Shown: in pieces, positions 8,504 through 17,475 of the stretch
How the letters are laid out: each line of letters opens with the position of its first letter
How positions within the stretch are numbered: position 1 is the first letter of the stretch
Origin: an uncultured Sphingomonas sp.
Lineage (GTDB): Bacteria; Pseudomonadota; Alphaproteobacteria; Sphingomonadales; Sphingomonadaceae
DNA: 55,217 nucleotides
Direction of reading: 5' to 3'
NCBI GenBank assembly: GCA_913774925.1
Contig: CAJYKB010000017.1
Coordinates: 1-55,217 of the forward strand
Notes under the pieces: model-generated
What the model was told of the DNA's origin: nothing
Seen by the model: only the letters and a program-made list of their open reading frames with translations
Database searches by the model: none
Translations under genes and position numbers: made by a program

Positions 8504-9402
8504 GCCCCGCGCCGCAGCGGCGTGCGCGCGGCGAGGTCGTTGCGGATCGTCGTTGCCGCGACGCCGCCCTCCCCCATCGCATGGCTGATCTGGTCCAGCC
8601 CCAGCACCACGTCGCCCGCGGCGTAGAGGCCGGGCACGTCGGTGCGCTGATGCGCGTCGACGATCATGCAGCCCTCCGCGCTGGTCTGCGCCCCCAGCAT
8701 CCGCGCCAGCGCGGAATGGATCGCGGAGCCCATCGCGGGATAGGCGGTGTCGAACGCACGTCCGCCGATCACGATCGCCGCGTCCGCCAGCACGATCGTG
8801 CCACAGGGCGCGTCGGCGAGCGCGATTCCCGCCTCGCCCAGCGCCGACCGCGCCGCCGGATCGAGATCGTGCGCGCCCTCCGGCGCGATCAGCGTGACGT
8901 CGGCGGTGTAGCTGCGCAGAAACAGCGCCTCCTTCACTCCGCCTTCGCCGGTGCCGATCACCGCGACGCGACGGTCGGTCACCTCATACCCGTCGCAGAT
9001 CGGGCAATAGCGCAGCAGCCCGCTGGCGAGTGCGGCATCGTGGACGGCGTCATCCATCGCGGGGCGGTGATTGGTCACCCCCGTCGCCAGCAGCACCGCG
9101 CGCGCCGTCACCCGATGCGCGCCCGCAGTCGCAACGAAGCGATCGTCGAGGCGCGCCAGCGCAGTCACCTCGGCATCGATCAGCCGCGTGCCGTAATGCG
9201 TCGCCTGATCGCGCATCCGCTGCACCAGCTCGACGCCCGCGATGCCGTCGGGGAAGCCCGCATGGTTGCGCGTCCGGGGAATCAGCGTCGCGCGCCCGCC
9301 GCCGCGGTCCACGACCACGACCGACAGGTGAAAGCGCGCGAGATAGATCGCCGCGGTCAGTCCCGCCGGGCCGCCGCCCACGATCAGCGCATCCACCATC
9401 AT
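8500..9402 (-). CDS. Thioredoxin-reductase-like NAD(P)/FAD oxidoreductase
   Basis: Flavoprotein of 300 residues. The FAD-binding Rossmann motif VGGGPAGLTAAIYLAR is at the N-terminus, the second dinucleotide motif VIGTGEGGVKEALFL at about 150, and GLYAAGDV, the FAD-binding motif near the C-terminus. A redox pair CPICDG (Cys133, Cys136) occupies the place of the CATCDG of thioredoxin reductase, so disulfide chemistry is plausible. It sits 37 bases downstream of an Hsp70-like gene and overlaps the DUF2256 gene. Its substrate is not known; it could supply electrons to a thioredoxin-like partner or to a flavoenzyme such as the photolyase encoded upstream (inference). Confidence 0.85.
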   Translation of the reverse strand: MMVDALIVGGGPAGLTAAIYLARFHLSVVVVDRGGGRATLIPRTRNHAGFPDGIAGVELVQRMRDQATHYGTRLIDAEVTALARLDDRFVATAGAHRVTARAVLLATGVTNHRPAMDDAVHDAALASGLLRYCPICDGYEVTDRRVAVIGTGEGGVKEALFLRSYTADVTLIAPEGAHDLDPAARSALGEAGIALADAPCGTIVLADAAIVIGGRAFDTAYPAMGSAIHSALARMLGAQTSAEGCMIVDAHQRTDVPGLYAAGDVVLGLDQISHAMGEGGVAATTIRNDLAARTPLRRGA

Positions 9403-9439
9403 GCGCCCCGCAACGGCGCGGGGCGAGCGCGGTTCCCGC

Positions 9440-10750
9440 TCAGGCGGTCCAGGGCGTCAGATCGTCCTCCGCGCCGATCAGCGCGAGGCCGTGCGCGATC
9501 GAGGTCAGCTCGCCCCCGGTCGCGATCCGCTCCTCGCCGAAGCGACGCAGGAACAGTGCGCGGATCGCGGGGATCAGCGACGATCCGCCGGTCAGGAACA
9601 CGCGGTCGATCGCCGCCGCGGGCAGCGCCGCCTTGTCGAGCGCGGCGTCCATCGCCGCCTCGATCCGGCGCAGGTCGTCGGCGATCCACCCCTCGAACGC
9701 GTCGCGGCGCACCTCCGCCTCGATACTGACGCCGCCGCCCTCGAACCGGAACGGCGCGACCTGGTCGCTGGACAGCGCACGCTTCACGCGGCCGACCGCA
9801 TCGTAAAGGGGGAAACCCTGCTCGTTCTCGATCAGCGCGATCATCCGCCCGATCGCCGCCGGGTCGAGCGCGTCGCGCTGGAGCCGGCGCAATTCCTCCA
9901 GCGTGCGGCGGTTGCGCATCATCGCAAGCCGCGACCAGTCGGCGACGTCGTTGAAATAGCCGCCGGGGATTTCCAGCACCTTCCCCATCGAGCGATAGCG
10001 CCCGCCCTTGCCCAGCAGCGGCAGCACCAGCTGCGTCACGATCCGCTGGTCGAAACGGTCGCCCGCGATGCCGACACCCGCACTCGCCAGCGGTACGCAG
10101 CGCTGCGCCGCGCCCGGCGCCGCAACGCGCACGATCGAGAAGTCGGTGGTGCCGCCACCGAAGTCCGCGACCAGGATCGTCGCCGGCTCGGTCAAGCGCG
10201 TGGCATAGCTGTGCGCCGCGCCGAGCGGTTCGTCGACGTAATGCACCTGCGCCCCGAACGCCGCCATCATCGCATCGTAGCGGGTCCGCGCCAGCGCCTC
10301 GTCCGCACGCGCACCGGCATATTCGACCGGACGCCCGACGATGACGCGCGCGGGGCGATCGTCCAGCTGCCCGCCGGCATGCGCCACCAGCTTCTGCAGC
10401 AGCAGCCGACCCATATCCTCGAACCGGAACGGCTTGTTGAAGATCAGCGCGCGTTCGAACAGCGGGCTGGCGGCGACGCTCTTGAACGACTGGATGAAGC
10501 GGCTGTCGAGCGGCGACTGGAGATATTCCTCGATCGCCCAGGGACCGCCTTCGCTGGCGATGCCGTTCCAGCCCTGCTCGTCCTCCCAGAAGCACAGCGC
10601 GGAACGGAACACCGCGCCCCCGTCCACTCCACCGGCCGCCCCTTCGCCCGCGAAGTCGATCAGGCGCGACCGACCGTCACCGTCCGCCGCGGCGACGACG
10701 GTATTGGTCGTGCCGAAATCGAGCCCCAGCGCAACGATGTCGTCGGCCAC
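9440..10750 (-). CDS. Hsp70-family ATPase (YegD-like)
   Basis: Protein of 436 residues with the actin/Hsp70 ATPase fold but no normal DnaK peptide-binding half. Phosphate-1 motif LGLDFGTTNTVVA is at the N-terminus, phosphate-2 ILVADFGGGTTDFSIV is mid-protein and the adenosine-type motif RVFLTGGSSLIPAIR is near the C-terminus. DnaK is about 640 residues, so this belongs to the short YegD-type group. The start is GTG at 10750 with a good AAGGAG eight bases upstream. It lies between the photolyase gene (71 bases) and the flavoprotein gene (37 bases) on the same strand. Cellular role is not established for this group. Confidence 0.88.
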   Translation of the reverse strand: MADDIVALGLDFGTTNTVVAAADGDGRSRLIDFAGEGAAGGVDGGAVFRSALCFWEDEQGWNGIASEGGPWAIEEYLQSPLDSRFIQSFKSVAASPLFERALIFNKPFRFEDMGRLLLQKLVAHAGGQLDDRPARVIVGRPVEYAGARADEALARTRYDAMMAAFGAQVHYVDEPLGAAHSYATRLTEPATILVADFGGGTTDFSIVRVAAPGAAQRCVPLASAGVGIAGDRFDQRIVTQLVLPLLGKGGRYRSMGKVLEIPGGYFNDVADWSRLAMMRNRRTLEELRRLQRDALDPAAIGRMIALIENEQGFPLYDAVGRVKRALSSDQVAPFRFEGGGVSIEAEVRRDAFEGWIADDLRRIEAAMDAALDKAALPAAAIDRVFLTGGSSLIPAIRALFLRRFGEERIATGGELTSIAHGLALIGAEDDLTPWTA

Positions 10751-10821
10751 GCGGATGCTCCTTCGATGATCGTGAAAGGGCGGCGCCTATCGCATGGCGC
10801 ACGGGGGTGCGCAACGATCGC

Positions 10822-12375
10822 TCACCGTCGCGCCCAGCCGGCGCGGGCGGGCTCCAGCGTCGCGAGGAACACCGCCGCGCTGTCGCGGTACGCCGCCCGC
10901 GTCTCCGGCGTCATCCGGTTCCACGTCGCGTACATCGTAATCATCCGCCGGTTGCGCGCGAACCGCCGCTCGTGCCGCGCCAGAAAGTCCCAGTAGAGCG
11001 CGTTGAACGGGCACGCGCCCTCGCCGGTCTTCTTCTTCACGTCGTAGCGGCACCGCGCGCAATGGTCCGACATGCGGTCGATATAGGCGCCGCCGCCGGC
11101 ATAGGGCTTGGTCGCCATCCGCCCGCCGTCGGCATGCTGGCTCATCCCGATGACGTTGGGCAGCTCGACCCACTCATAGGCATCGGCATAGACGACCAGA
11201 AACCAGTCGGCGACCTCCTGCGGCCGGACGCCCGCCAGCATCGCAAAATTGCCGAGCACCATCAGCCGCTGGATATGATGCGCATAGCCGTGGTCGCGGG
11301 TGTTGCGCACCGCCTCCGCCAGACACAGCATGTCGGTGTCGCCGGTCCAGTAGAAATCGGGCAGCGCGCGGGTCGCGTCCAGCGCATTGGCGTCCGCCAC
11401 CTCGGGCATCTCCAGCCAGTAGTAGCCGCGGACATATTCGCGCCAGCCGATGATCTGGCGGATGAATCCCTCCGCCGCGTTCAGCGGCACGTTCCCCGCG
11501 GCATAGGCGTCGGCCGCTGCCTGCACGACCTCCAGCGCGGTCAGCAGCCCCAGGTTGAGCGCCGGGCTGAGCCAGCTGTGGAACAACCAGTCCTGTCCGG
11601 TCACCATCGCATCCTGAAACGTGCCGAAGTGCGGCAGCGCGGTGCGGACGAAATGGTCGAGCGCAGCCTGCGCCTCCGCCGCGGTGACCGGCAGCGCGAA
11701 CCCATCCAGCCGGCCGAAATGATCGCCGAAGCGCGACGCGACCAGCGCCATCACCTCGCGGGTGGTGGCATCGGGGGCGATCGCCAGCGGTTCGGGATAG
11801 TTGACCCCGCGCTTGGGCGGCTTGCGGTTCTCCTTGTCGAGGTTCCACTGCCCGCCCTCCGGCTTGCCGTCGGCGGTCATCAGCAGCCCGGTCCTGCGCC
11901 GCATCTCGCGGTAGAAGAACTCCATCACCAGGTCGCCCCGCGACTGCGCCCACGTCTGGAAATCCAGCAGCGAACAGACGAACCGGTCGTCGGGCAGCAC
12001 CTCCACCGGGACGCCCAGCGCCTTCGCCCAGCCGTCGATCATTTCCTTCACTCGCCATTCGCCCGGCTCGACGATGCGGATGCCGGTGGCGGCGTGGCGC
12101 TCGACCGCGCGCGCGACCTCGCCGGTAAAGCTGCCGGTATTGTCGGCGTCGTCGAGCCGCACGTAATCGACCGTCCACCCTTCGCCGCGCAGCTCTTCCG
12201 CGAAATGCCGCATCGCCGACAGGATCAGCGCGATCTTGCGCTGATGGTGGCGGACGTAGGTCGTCTCCTCCGCCACCTCCATCATCAGCACGACGGCGCC
12301 ATCCCGCGGCACGTCGCGCAGCGAGGCGAGGTCGTGCGACAGCTGGTCGCCCAGCACCGGGATCAGGGTCGTCAT
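10822..12375 (-). CDS. phrB: Iron-sulfur (6-4) photolyase / bacterial cryptochrome (FeS-BCP)
   Basis: Protein of 517 residues that should repair UV photoproducts in DNA with blue light, using FAD, a lumazine-type antenna and a 4Fe-4S cluster. It starts MTTLIPVLGDQLSHDLASL, the deoxyribodipyrimidine photolyase-related signature. The four cluster cysteines are present at 351 (DTDMLCLAE), 439 and 442 (DHCARCRYD) and 455 (EGACPFNALYW). These are each one residue later than the cluster cysteines I recall for Agrobacterium PhrB (350, 438, 441, 454), a strong match. The start at 12375 is preferred over an upstream in-frame start that adds arginine-rich sequence. It is the first gene of a same-strand block ending with DUF2256, and is divergent from a pyruvyl transferase-like gene. 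Confidence 0.93.
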   Translation of the reverse strand: MTTLIPVLGDQLSHDLASLRDVPRDGAVVLMMEVAEETTYVRHHQRKIALILSAMRHFAEELRGEGWTVDYVRLDDADNTGSFTGEVARAVERHAATGIRIVEPGEWRVKEMIDGWAKALGVPVEVLPDDRFVCSLLDFQTWAQSRGDLVMEFFYREMRRRTGLLMTADGKPEGGQWNLDKENRKPPKRGVNYPEPLAIAPDATTREVMALVASRFGDHFGRLDGFALPVTAAEAQAALDHFVRTALPHFGTFQDAMVTGQDWLFHSWLSPALNLGLLTALEVVQAAADAYAAGNVPLNAAEGFIRQIIGWREYVRGYYWLEMPEVADANALDATRALPDFYWTGDTDMLCLAEAVRNTRDHGYAHHIQRLMVLGNFAMLAGVRPQEVADWFLVVYADAYEWVELPNVIGMSQHADGGRMATKPYAGGGAYIDRMSDHCARCRYDVKKKTGEGACPFNALYWDFLARHERRFARNRRMITMYATWNRMTPETRAAYRDSAAVFLATLEPARAGWARR

Positions 12376-12482
12376 GCGCGCGCCAACGCGCCAGCCACGT
12401 CGCCGGGTGCGGCGGCTCGCTTGATAACGGACGGCCCCGCCGCTACGGCGACGCTGCACGTGCGAAGGGAGCCACGACACCG

Positions 12483-13493
12483 ATGCGTCTTCTCTATTTC
12501 CGCGGCACGCACCCCAATTTCGGCGACGACCTGAACGAGATCGTCTGGCCGCAGCTGGCGCCTGATCTGTTCGGGCATCCCGCGGAGGAGGCCGAGCACG
12601 GCTTCTTGGGGATCGGTACGCTGATCGGTCGCCCCTTCCCCGACGTGCGGCGCATCCATGTCTTCAGCAGCGGCGTCGGCTACGACCGGATCGACCCGCG
12701 GCAGCACGATTATCGCTTCTGGTGCGTGCGCGGGCCGCTCAGCGCGCGCGCGATGGGGCTGCCGGCGGATCGCGCGATCGTCGACGGCGGGATCATGGCG
12801 CCGGAGCTGCTCGGCATCGCGCGCGCCGCTGCCCCCTCGACGAAGCCGATCGTGATCCCGCATTGGGAATCGCTGCTGGTCGGCGGCGGCTGGGCGGAGG
12901 CGTGCGACATCGCGGGCTATACGATGGTGGACCCCATGCAGGCTCCCGCGACCGTCATCGCGCAGATCGCGGCGGCTCCGCTCGTCATCACCGAATCGCT
13001 CCACGGCGCGATCATGGCCGACGTGCTGCGCGTTCCGTGGATCGCGATCGTCACGACCGCCAACGTGCCGCTGTTCAAGTGGTTCGATTGGACCGCCTCG
13101 GTCCGCACGCCGCTCAGCTTCGTGCCCATCCGCCCGCCCTCGCCCGAGGCGCTGGCGCGGTTCGGTCGGCCGGGGATCGGCGCGCCGGGGCGCCCGGTCG
13201 CGATCGGCGAGGAACAGGCGTTCGCACACTTCGCGCGCTGGGGCATGGAGGATGCGGGCGTCACCGACAGCCGCTTTACCCCCAGGGGCATCGCGCGCGC
13301 GATCACGGCACGGCTGGGCGAGCGGATCGGCGGCATTTCCCCGAAGCGGACCGCCGCCGCGCTGCGCGCCGTCGCCGCCAACGTCACGCCGCAGCTGAGC
13401 CCTGACGGCGCGGTGGCGGAACGCCGCACCATGCTGCTCGCCCGCCTCGACGAATTGCGCGCGGCGCGCGCCGAGGGCAGGCTGGACGCGTAA
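12483..13493 (+). CDS. Polysaccharide pyruvyl transferase family protein
   Basis: Protein of 336 residues resembling ExoV/CsaB-type pyruvyl transferases, which add ketal pyruvate from phosphoenolpyruvate to surface polysaccharides. The start MRLLYFRGTHPNFGDDLNEIVWP carries the N-F-G-D motif of the family. The middle has CVRGPLSARAMGLP and the C-terminal half VITESLHGAIMADVLRVPW, both typical. An AAGGGAG lies 14 bases before the ATG. There are no glycosyltransferase or polymer export genes next to it, so the polysaccharide acceptor is unknown. It is divergent from the photolyase gene and convergent with the permease gene, with eight bases between stops. Confidence 0.88.
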   Translation: MRLLYFRGTHPNFGDDLNEIVWPQLAPDLFGHPAEEAEHGFLGIGTLIGRPFPDVRRIHVFSSGVGYDRIDPRQHDYRFWCVRGPLSARAMGLPADRAIVDGGIMAPELLGIARAAAPSTKPIVIPHWESLLVGGGWAEACDIAGYTMVDPMQAPATVIAQIAAAPLVITESLHGAIMADVLRVPWIAIVTTANVPLFKWFDWTASVRTPLSFVPIRPPSPEALARFGRPGIGAPGRPVAIGEEQAFAHFARWGMEDAGVTDSRFTPRGIARAITARLGERIGGISPKRTAAALRAVAANVTPQLSPDGAVAERRTMLLARLDELRAARAEGRLDA

Positions 13494-13501
13494 CCGCGCC
13501 G

Positions 13502-14752
13502 TCAGCCGATCAGCAGCCGCGCGCCCAGCGCAACGGCGAGCGCGGGGAACATCGTCACCGCGCCGACCTTCAGGAAGCGCCAGAAGCCGACGTCCTCGCC
13601 CTCGCGCCGGATCGCCTGAAGCCACAGGATCGTCGCCAGCGATCCCGTGATCGACAGGTTCGGGCCGAGATCGACCGCGATCAGCAGCGCGTCGATCACC
13701 AGCCGCGGCGGATGCGCCTGCGCCACCGCCTCGCTCGCGATCAACCCCGCGGGCAGGTTGTTGATGAGGTTCGATCCCACCGCCAGCGTGCCCCCGGCGA
13801 CCGCCGCCGCCTGCGTCGGATTCGCCGACAGCGCGCGCAGCCATGCCGCGATGGCCGCGATCACCCCGCTGCGGTCGAGCGCCTCGACCAGCACGAACAG
13901 CCCCGCCACCAGCGGCAGCACGCTCCACGACACGTCGCGTGCGACGCCGATCGGCGAGGTGCGCGTCATCGCCGCCACGAACACGGTCGTCGCCACACCC
14001 GCGATGCAGGTCGGCAGTCCCAGCTCGCGGTCGAGCGCGGACGCCGCCAGCAGCACGACCGCGGTCGCGACGATCCCCGCCAGCGCCGCCTTGCCCCCCG
14101 CCGACAGTGCGTCGCGCGTCACGTCGGTCGCGCAGGCGCCCGCGATCCGCTCGCGCTCGGCCCAGCGCAACGCGACGAACGTGACGACGATCGCCCCCAG
14201 CGAGGGCAGCGCGAACGACGCGAACCATTGCCCCAGCGGCGGCATCGTCCCGCCGTAGAGGACGAGGTTGGCGGGGTTGGAGATCGGCAGCACGAAGCTG
14301 GCGGCATTGGCGACCAGCGCGCAGGCGAACAGCAGCGGCAGCGGGTTCGCACGGGCATGGCGCGCGGCGGCATAGACCGCAGGCGTCAGGACGACCGCGG
14401 TCGCATCGTTCGACAGGAAGGTGGTGGTGACCACCCCCGCGGCATAGACCAAAGCGAACAGCCGCGGGGTCGAGCCCTTCGCATGGCGCACCGCGGTCGC
14501 CGCGACCCAGTCGAACAGCCCCTGTCGCCGCGCGGTTTCGCTGAGCAGCATCATCCCGATCAGGAAGAGATAGACGTCGCCGCCCTTCCCCACCGCCGTC
14601 CAGGCGGCGGACCACGGCAGCAGCCCCGCCACGAGCAGAATCACCGCGCCCAGCACCGCCCAGATCGCCTCCGGCCAGCGGAACGGGCGGACGATGACGC
14701 CCGCGGTCGACAGCGCGCAGATACCCCAGGTGGCGGTAGTGGCGAGGATCAT
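13502..14752 (-). CDS. ArsB/SLC13-type ion permease
   Basis: Inner-membrane transporter of 416 residues with about 10-12 hydrophobic segments. Two inverted-repeat signature loops are visible: TTTFLSNDATAVVLTPAV in the first half and NLINNLPAGLIASEAV in the second, as in the ion-transporter superfamily that includes ArsB, NhaD and SLC13 proteins. ArsB itself exports arsenite, but no arsR, arsC or arsH gene is near, so arsenic specificity is not supported. The ATG at 14752 (MILATTATWG) is preferred to a TTG twelve codons earlier. Confidence 0.82.
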   Translation of the reverse strand: MILATTATWGICALSTAGVIVRPFRWPEAIWAVLGAVILLVAGLLPWSAAWTAVGKGGDVYLFLIGMMLLSETARRQGLFDWVAATAVRHAKGSTPRLFALVYAAGVVTTTFLSNDATAVVLTPAVYAAARHARANPLPLLFACALVANAASFVLPISNPANLVLYGGTMPPLGQWFASFALPSLGAIVVTFVALRWAERERIAGACATDVTRDALSAGGKAALAGIVATAVVLLAASALDRELGLPTCIAGVATTVFVAAMTRTSPIGVARDVSWSVLPLVAGLFVLVEALDRSGVIAAIAAWLRALSANPTQAAAVAGGTLAVGSNLINNLPAGLIASEAVAQAHPPRLVIDALLIAVDLGPNLSITGSLATILWLQAIRREGEDVGFWRFLKVGAVTMFPALAVALGARLLIG

Positions 14753-14836
14753 GCGCGCGTCCGTGACGAAGAATGAGCGCCGCGGCAACGTCGGTTAGTG
14801 GAAGAAGGTCCTTATGCCCCTCCCATGCACCTCCCA

Positions 14837-14946
14837 TTCGTGCTGAGGAGGCGTCGAGCGAAGCCGAGGCGCCGTCTCGAAGCACACGCACCGCGCTTGC
14901 CCTTCGAGACGAGGCCTCGACAGGTTCAGCCTCTCCTCAGGGCGAA
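14837..14946. repeat. 110-bp imperfect inverted repeat between permease and epsC genes
   Basis: The left arm holds TTCGTGCTGAGGAG (14837-14850) and GTCTCGAAG (14874-14882). The right arm holds CTTCGAGAC (902-910 of the same kilobase) and CTCCTCAGGGCGAA (14933-14946). The outer arms match at 12 of 14 positions and the inner arms at 9 of 9, around a 19-base centre. The element fills the 200-base spacer downstream of epsC and upstream of the permease gene. The core (CTTCGAGAC ... CTCAGGGCGAA) looks like a dispersed sphingomonad intergenic repeat that I have seen in related genomes. Confidence 0.7.
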
Positions 14947-14959
14947 CGGGGGGCTGGGA

Positions 14960-15877
14960 TTATCCCCGCACGTCCTCCGCTACGACATGCCCGGCCGGCA
15001 GCGTCGCCGCGACCGTCGCGCGCTCCGCGCACGCCTGGTGGATGACGCTGCGCGGCGGCACGCCCTCGGTCAGCCAGACGTTGCCGCCGATGACCGATCC
15101 GGCGCCGATCGTCACCCGGCCGAGGATGGTCGCGCCGGCGTAGATCACGACATCGTCCTCGATGATCGGGTGGCGCGCGATCCCCTTGATGAGTGCGCCG
15201 TCCTCGTCCGCGGGGAAGCTGCGCGCGCCCAGCGTCACCGCCTGATAGATGCGCACCCGCTCGCCGATCACGGCGGTTTCGCCGATCACCACGCCGCTGC
15301 CGTGATCGATGAAGAAACCGCGTCCGATCGTCGCACCGGGGTGGATGTCGATCGCGGTTTCCGAATGCGCCAGCTCCGCGATCATCCGCGCGACCAGCGT
15401 CATTCCCTGCCGGTACAGTTCGTGTGCCAGCCGGTGGCACAGGATCGCGGTGACGCAGGGGTAGCACAGCAGGATCTCGTCCACGCTGCGCGCCGCCGGG
15501 TCGCCCGCGAACGCCGCCTCGACATCGCTGTCGAGCAGCCGGCGGATTGCGGGCAGACGCCGCGCAAACGCATCGACGACCGCGTGCGCGCGCACCGGGT
15601 CGGCGCGGTGGTAGAGCAACTCCAGCCGCACCTGCTGCGCCAGCCGGTCGAGCGCGCGCGCCAGCGTCTCGCGCACATAGCCGTGCTCGTCCGCGGGCGG
15701 CGCGCCGTCATGTCCGAGACGCGCGGGGAAGAGCGCGGCGGAGAGGTCGGCGACCACCGTACGGATCACCGCGCGCGACGGGAAACCCGCCTCGCCATGG
15801 CGTGGGTGGGCGGCGCGCCAGTCGTCGCGCGCCGCACCCAGTTCGGCGGCGATGTCGTCGATCGGCCAGTCGGTCAC
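14960..15877 (-). CDS. epsC: Serine O-acetyltransferase EpsC
   Basis: Cytoplasmic enzyme of 305 residues making O-acetylserine from serine and acetyl-CoA, the first step of cysteine synthesis. An N-terminal helical region is followed by left-handed beta-helix hexapeptide repeats: IDIHPGATIGRGFFIDHGSGVVIGE, then VRIYQAVTLGA and HPIIEDDVVIYAGATILG. The HP-GA and DHG motifs hold the catalytic His/Asp region of SATs. The start is GTG at 15877 with a strong GGGGAGGG before it. It lies 23 bases downstream of the LOG-family gene, so the two are probably co-transcribed. The serine biosynthesis genes serC and serA lie two genes away on the other strand. Confidence 0.92.
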   Translation of the reverse strand: MTDWPIDDIAAELGAARDDWRAAHPRHGEAGFPSRAVIRTVVADLSAALFPARLGHDGAPPADEHGYVRETLARALDRLAQQVRLELLYHRADPVRAHAVVDAFARRLPAIRRLLDSDVEAAFAGDPAARSVDEILLCYPCVTAILCHRLAHELYRQGMTLVARMIAELAHSETAIDIHPGATIGRGFFIDHGSGVVIGETAVIGERVRIYQAVTLGARSFPADEDGALIKGIARHPIIEDDVVIYAGATILGRVTIGAGSVIGGNVWLTEGVPPRSVIHQACAERATVAATLPAGHVVAEDVRG

Positions 15878-15900
15878 GTCGCCCTCCCCGCCAGGCGTCG

Positions 15901-16779
15901 TCAGCGCGCCGCCCGCGCGGCGCGATCCTGGTAGAATTGCTGGACCACGGCCCAGCCCTCCGCCGCGGTTTCGACGTAGCGGAAAATGCCCAGATCGCGC
16001 TCCGACACCACGCCTTCCTCGACCAGCGCCTCGAAATTGACGACGCGTTCCCAGAATTCGCGCCCGAACAGCAGCACCGGCATCGGCTCCACCTTGCCGG
16101 TCTGGATCAGCGTCAGCAGTTCGAACAGCTCGTCGAACGTCCCGAACCCGCCCGGGAACGCCGCCAGCGCGCGCGCGTGGAGCAGGAAGTGCATCTTGCG
16201 CAGCGCGAAATAGTGGAATTGCGTGCTCAGCGCGGGCGTGACGTACGGATTGGGCGCCTGTTCGTGCGGCAAAACGATGTTCAGCCCGATCGACTCGGCG
16301 TGAACGTCCGCCGCACCGCGGTTCGCGGCCTCCATGATCGAGGGGCCGCCGCCCGAACACACGACGAAATGCCGCTTCCCGGCCTCGTCACGCGGGAAAT
16401 TGGAGCACAATTGCGCCAGTTCGCGCGCCATGTCGTAATATTTGCTCTTCGCCACCAGCCGTTCGGCGATGCGGCGGCTCTTCTCGTCGGTGGCGAGATC
16501 GAGCAGCGCCTGCGCCTTCGACGGCTCCGGGATGCGCGCCGAGCCGTAGAAGACGAAGGTGGAGCCGATATGCGCTTCCTCGAAGATCAGCTGCGTCTTG
16601 AGCAGTTCCAGCTGGAAGCGGACCGGGCGGAGATCCTCGCGCAGCAGGAAATCCATGTCCTGGAACGCGAGCGTGTACGCCGGGCTCTCGGTCTGGGGAG
16701 TGGGAATGCCGGTCTTGGCGACCTCGGCATCCTGTTTCGCGCGCGGGAAGACGCGGCTGGGTACGCGGGTTTCTGTCAT
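15901..16779 (-). CDS. LOG-family nucleotide 5'-monophosphate phosphoribohydrolase
   Basis: Protein of 292 residues. The family motif PGGFGTFDELFELLT is complete (consensus PGGxGTxxE), and an upstream Rossmann-like patch CSGGGPSIMEAANRGAADV carries the other conserved glycines. LOG proteins release free bases from nucleoside monophosphates, including cytokinin ribotides in some bacteria; other members act on AMP (PpnN type). At 292 residues it is longer than plant-type LOG (about 200) and shorter than PpnN (about 450). It starts at ATG 16779 and precedes epsC by 23 bases. Confidence 0.88.
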   Translation of the reverse strand: MTETRVPSRVFPRAKQDAEVAKTGIPTPQTESPAYTLAFQDMDFLLREDLRPVRFQLELLKTQLIFEEAHIGSTFVFYGSARIPEPSKAQALLDLATDEKSRRIAERLVAKSKYYDMARELAQLCSNFPRDEAGKRHFVVCSGGGPSIMEAANRGAADVHAESIGLNIVLPHEQAPNPYVTPALSTQFHYFALRKMHFLLHARALAAFPGGFGTFDELFELLTLIQTGKVEPMPVLLFGREFWERVVNFEALVEEGVVSERDLGIFRYVETAAEGWAVVQQFYQDRAARAAR

Positions 16780-16824
16780 TCGCGGGGTGTAGTCACGCTT
16801 CGTGACGCCCGCAAGACGGCGAAA

Positions 16825-17475
16825 TCACCGGCAGAAACGCTTGCCGTCATCCTCCAGATGCAGGTGATCGCGGTGCGCGGCGTTGAAATCGGGGGTCAGC
16901 ACGGTGCCGAAGCGGCGGCACGCGGAGGTGCGGATGGTCGCCAGGAAGCGGCGGATGTCGGGATCGGGCGAGTTCCAGTCGCGCAGGATCGAGATGCGGC
17001 GGCCATCCTTCAGCTCGAACGCGCCGATATCGATCGCATTGGCGATGGCATGGCCGGAGCGGCGCGCGGGTCCGGTCGTGCCGACGGTGTCGCGGCAGGC
17101 ATAGCTGCCCATGCTGACCACGCGCGACAGTTCGCTGCCGAGGATCTGATAGGCCGCGGGCGCGACGCCGTTGCGCGCCCATGACGCATAGGCGCGCGCC
17201 TCACCGCAGCGCACCGCGCCCAGGTTTGCGGTGGGCACGCCGATGTCCAGCAGCTTGACCGTGCCGACGAGGCCGCATCCCGGCCCCATCGCCGGCCGAT
17301 CGGGCAGCCGCTGAAAATCGACGCCCAGCGCGCGAAGGTCGGCGAGACATTGCGCGGTTTCGCGATCGGACGGCGCCTGCACCTCCGGCCGCGGCGGGGC
17401 GATCGGGCCGACGGGTGCGGGGCGATCGGATCGGCCGCAGGCGGCGAGCGCGAGCGACAATACGATCGCCGTCAT
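16825..17475 (-). CDS. Extensin-like family lipoprotein
   Basis: Protein of 216 residues with a lipoprotein signal (LSLALAACGRSDRP, lipobox LAAC) followed by a proline-rich linker. The C-terminal domain (from about residue 60) has the extensin-like C-terminal pattern: CGLVGTVKLLDIG, SYACR, RSGHAIANAIDIGAFEL, DWNSPD and NAAHRDHLHLE. These histidine and aspartate positions resemble the metal site of D-Ala-D-Ala/LAS-type peptidases, so a cell-wall role is plausible but not shown. The ATG at 17475 lies on the edge of a REP-like hairpin (17474-17494), and no ordinary ribosome binding site precedes it. A longer in-frame version exists upstream but would be translated repeat sequence. Confidence 0.85.
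   Translation of the reverse strand: MTAIVLSLALAACGRSDRPAPVGPIAPPRPEVQAPSDRETAQCLADLRALGVDFQRLPDRPAMGPGCGLVGTVKLLDIGVPTANLGAVRCGEARAYASWARNGVAPAAYQILGSELSRVVSMGSYACRDTVGTTGPARRSGHAIANAIDIGAFELKDGRRISILRDWNSPDPDIRRFLATIRTSACRRFGTVLTPDFNAAHRDHLHLEDDGKRFCR

Noticed and set aside
10807..12534. 575-residue + frame opposite the photolyase
   Set aside because: The photolyase frame has the conserved cysteines; the opposite frame has no recognised domain.
13502..14752. Arsenic resistance island around the ArsB-like permease
   Set aside because: No arsR, arsC, arsH or acr3 gene is near; only the transporter fold is supported.
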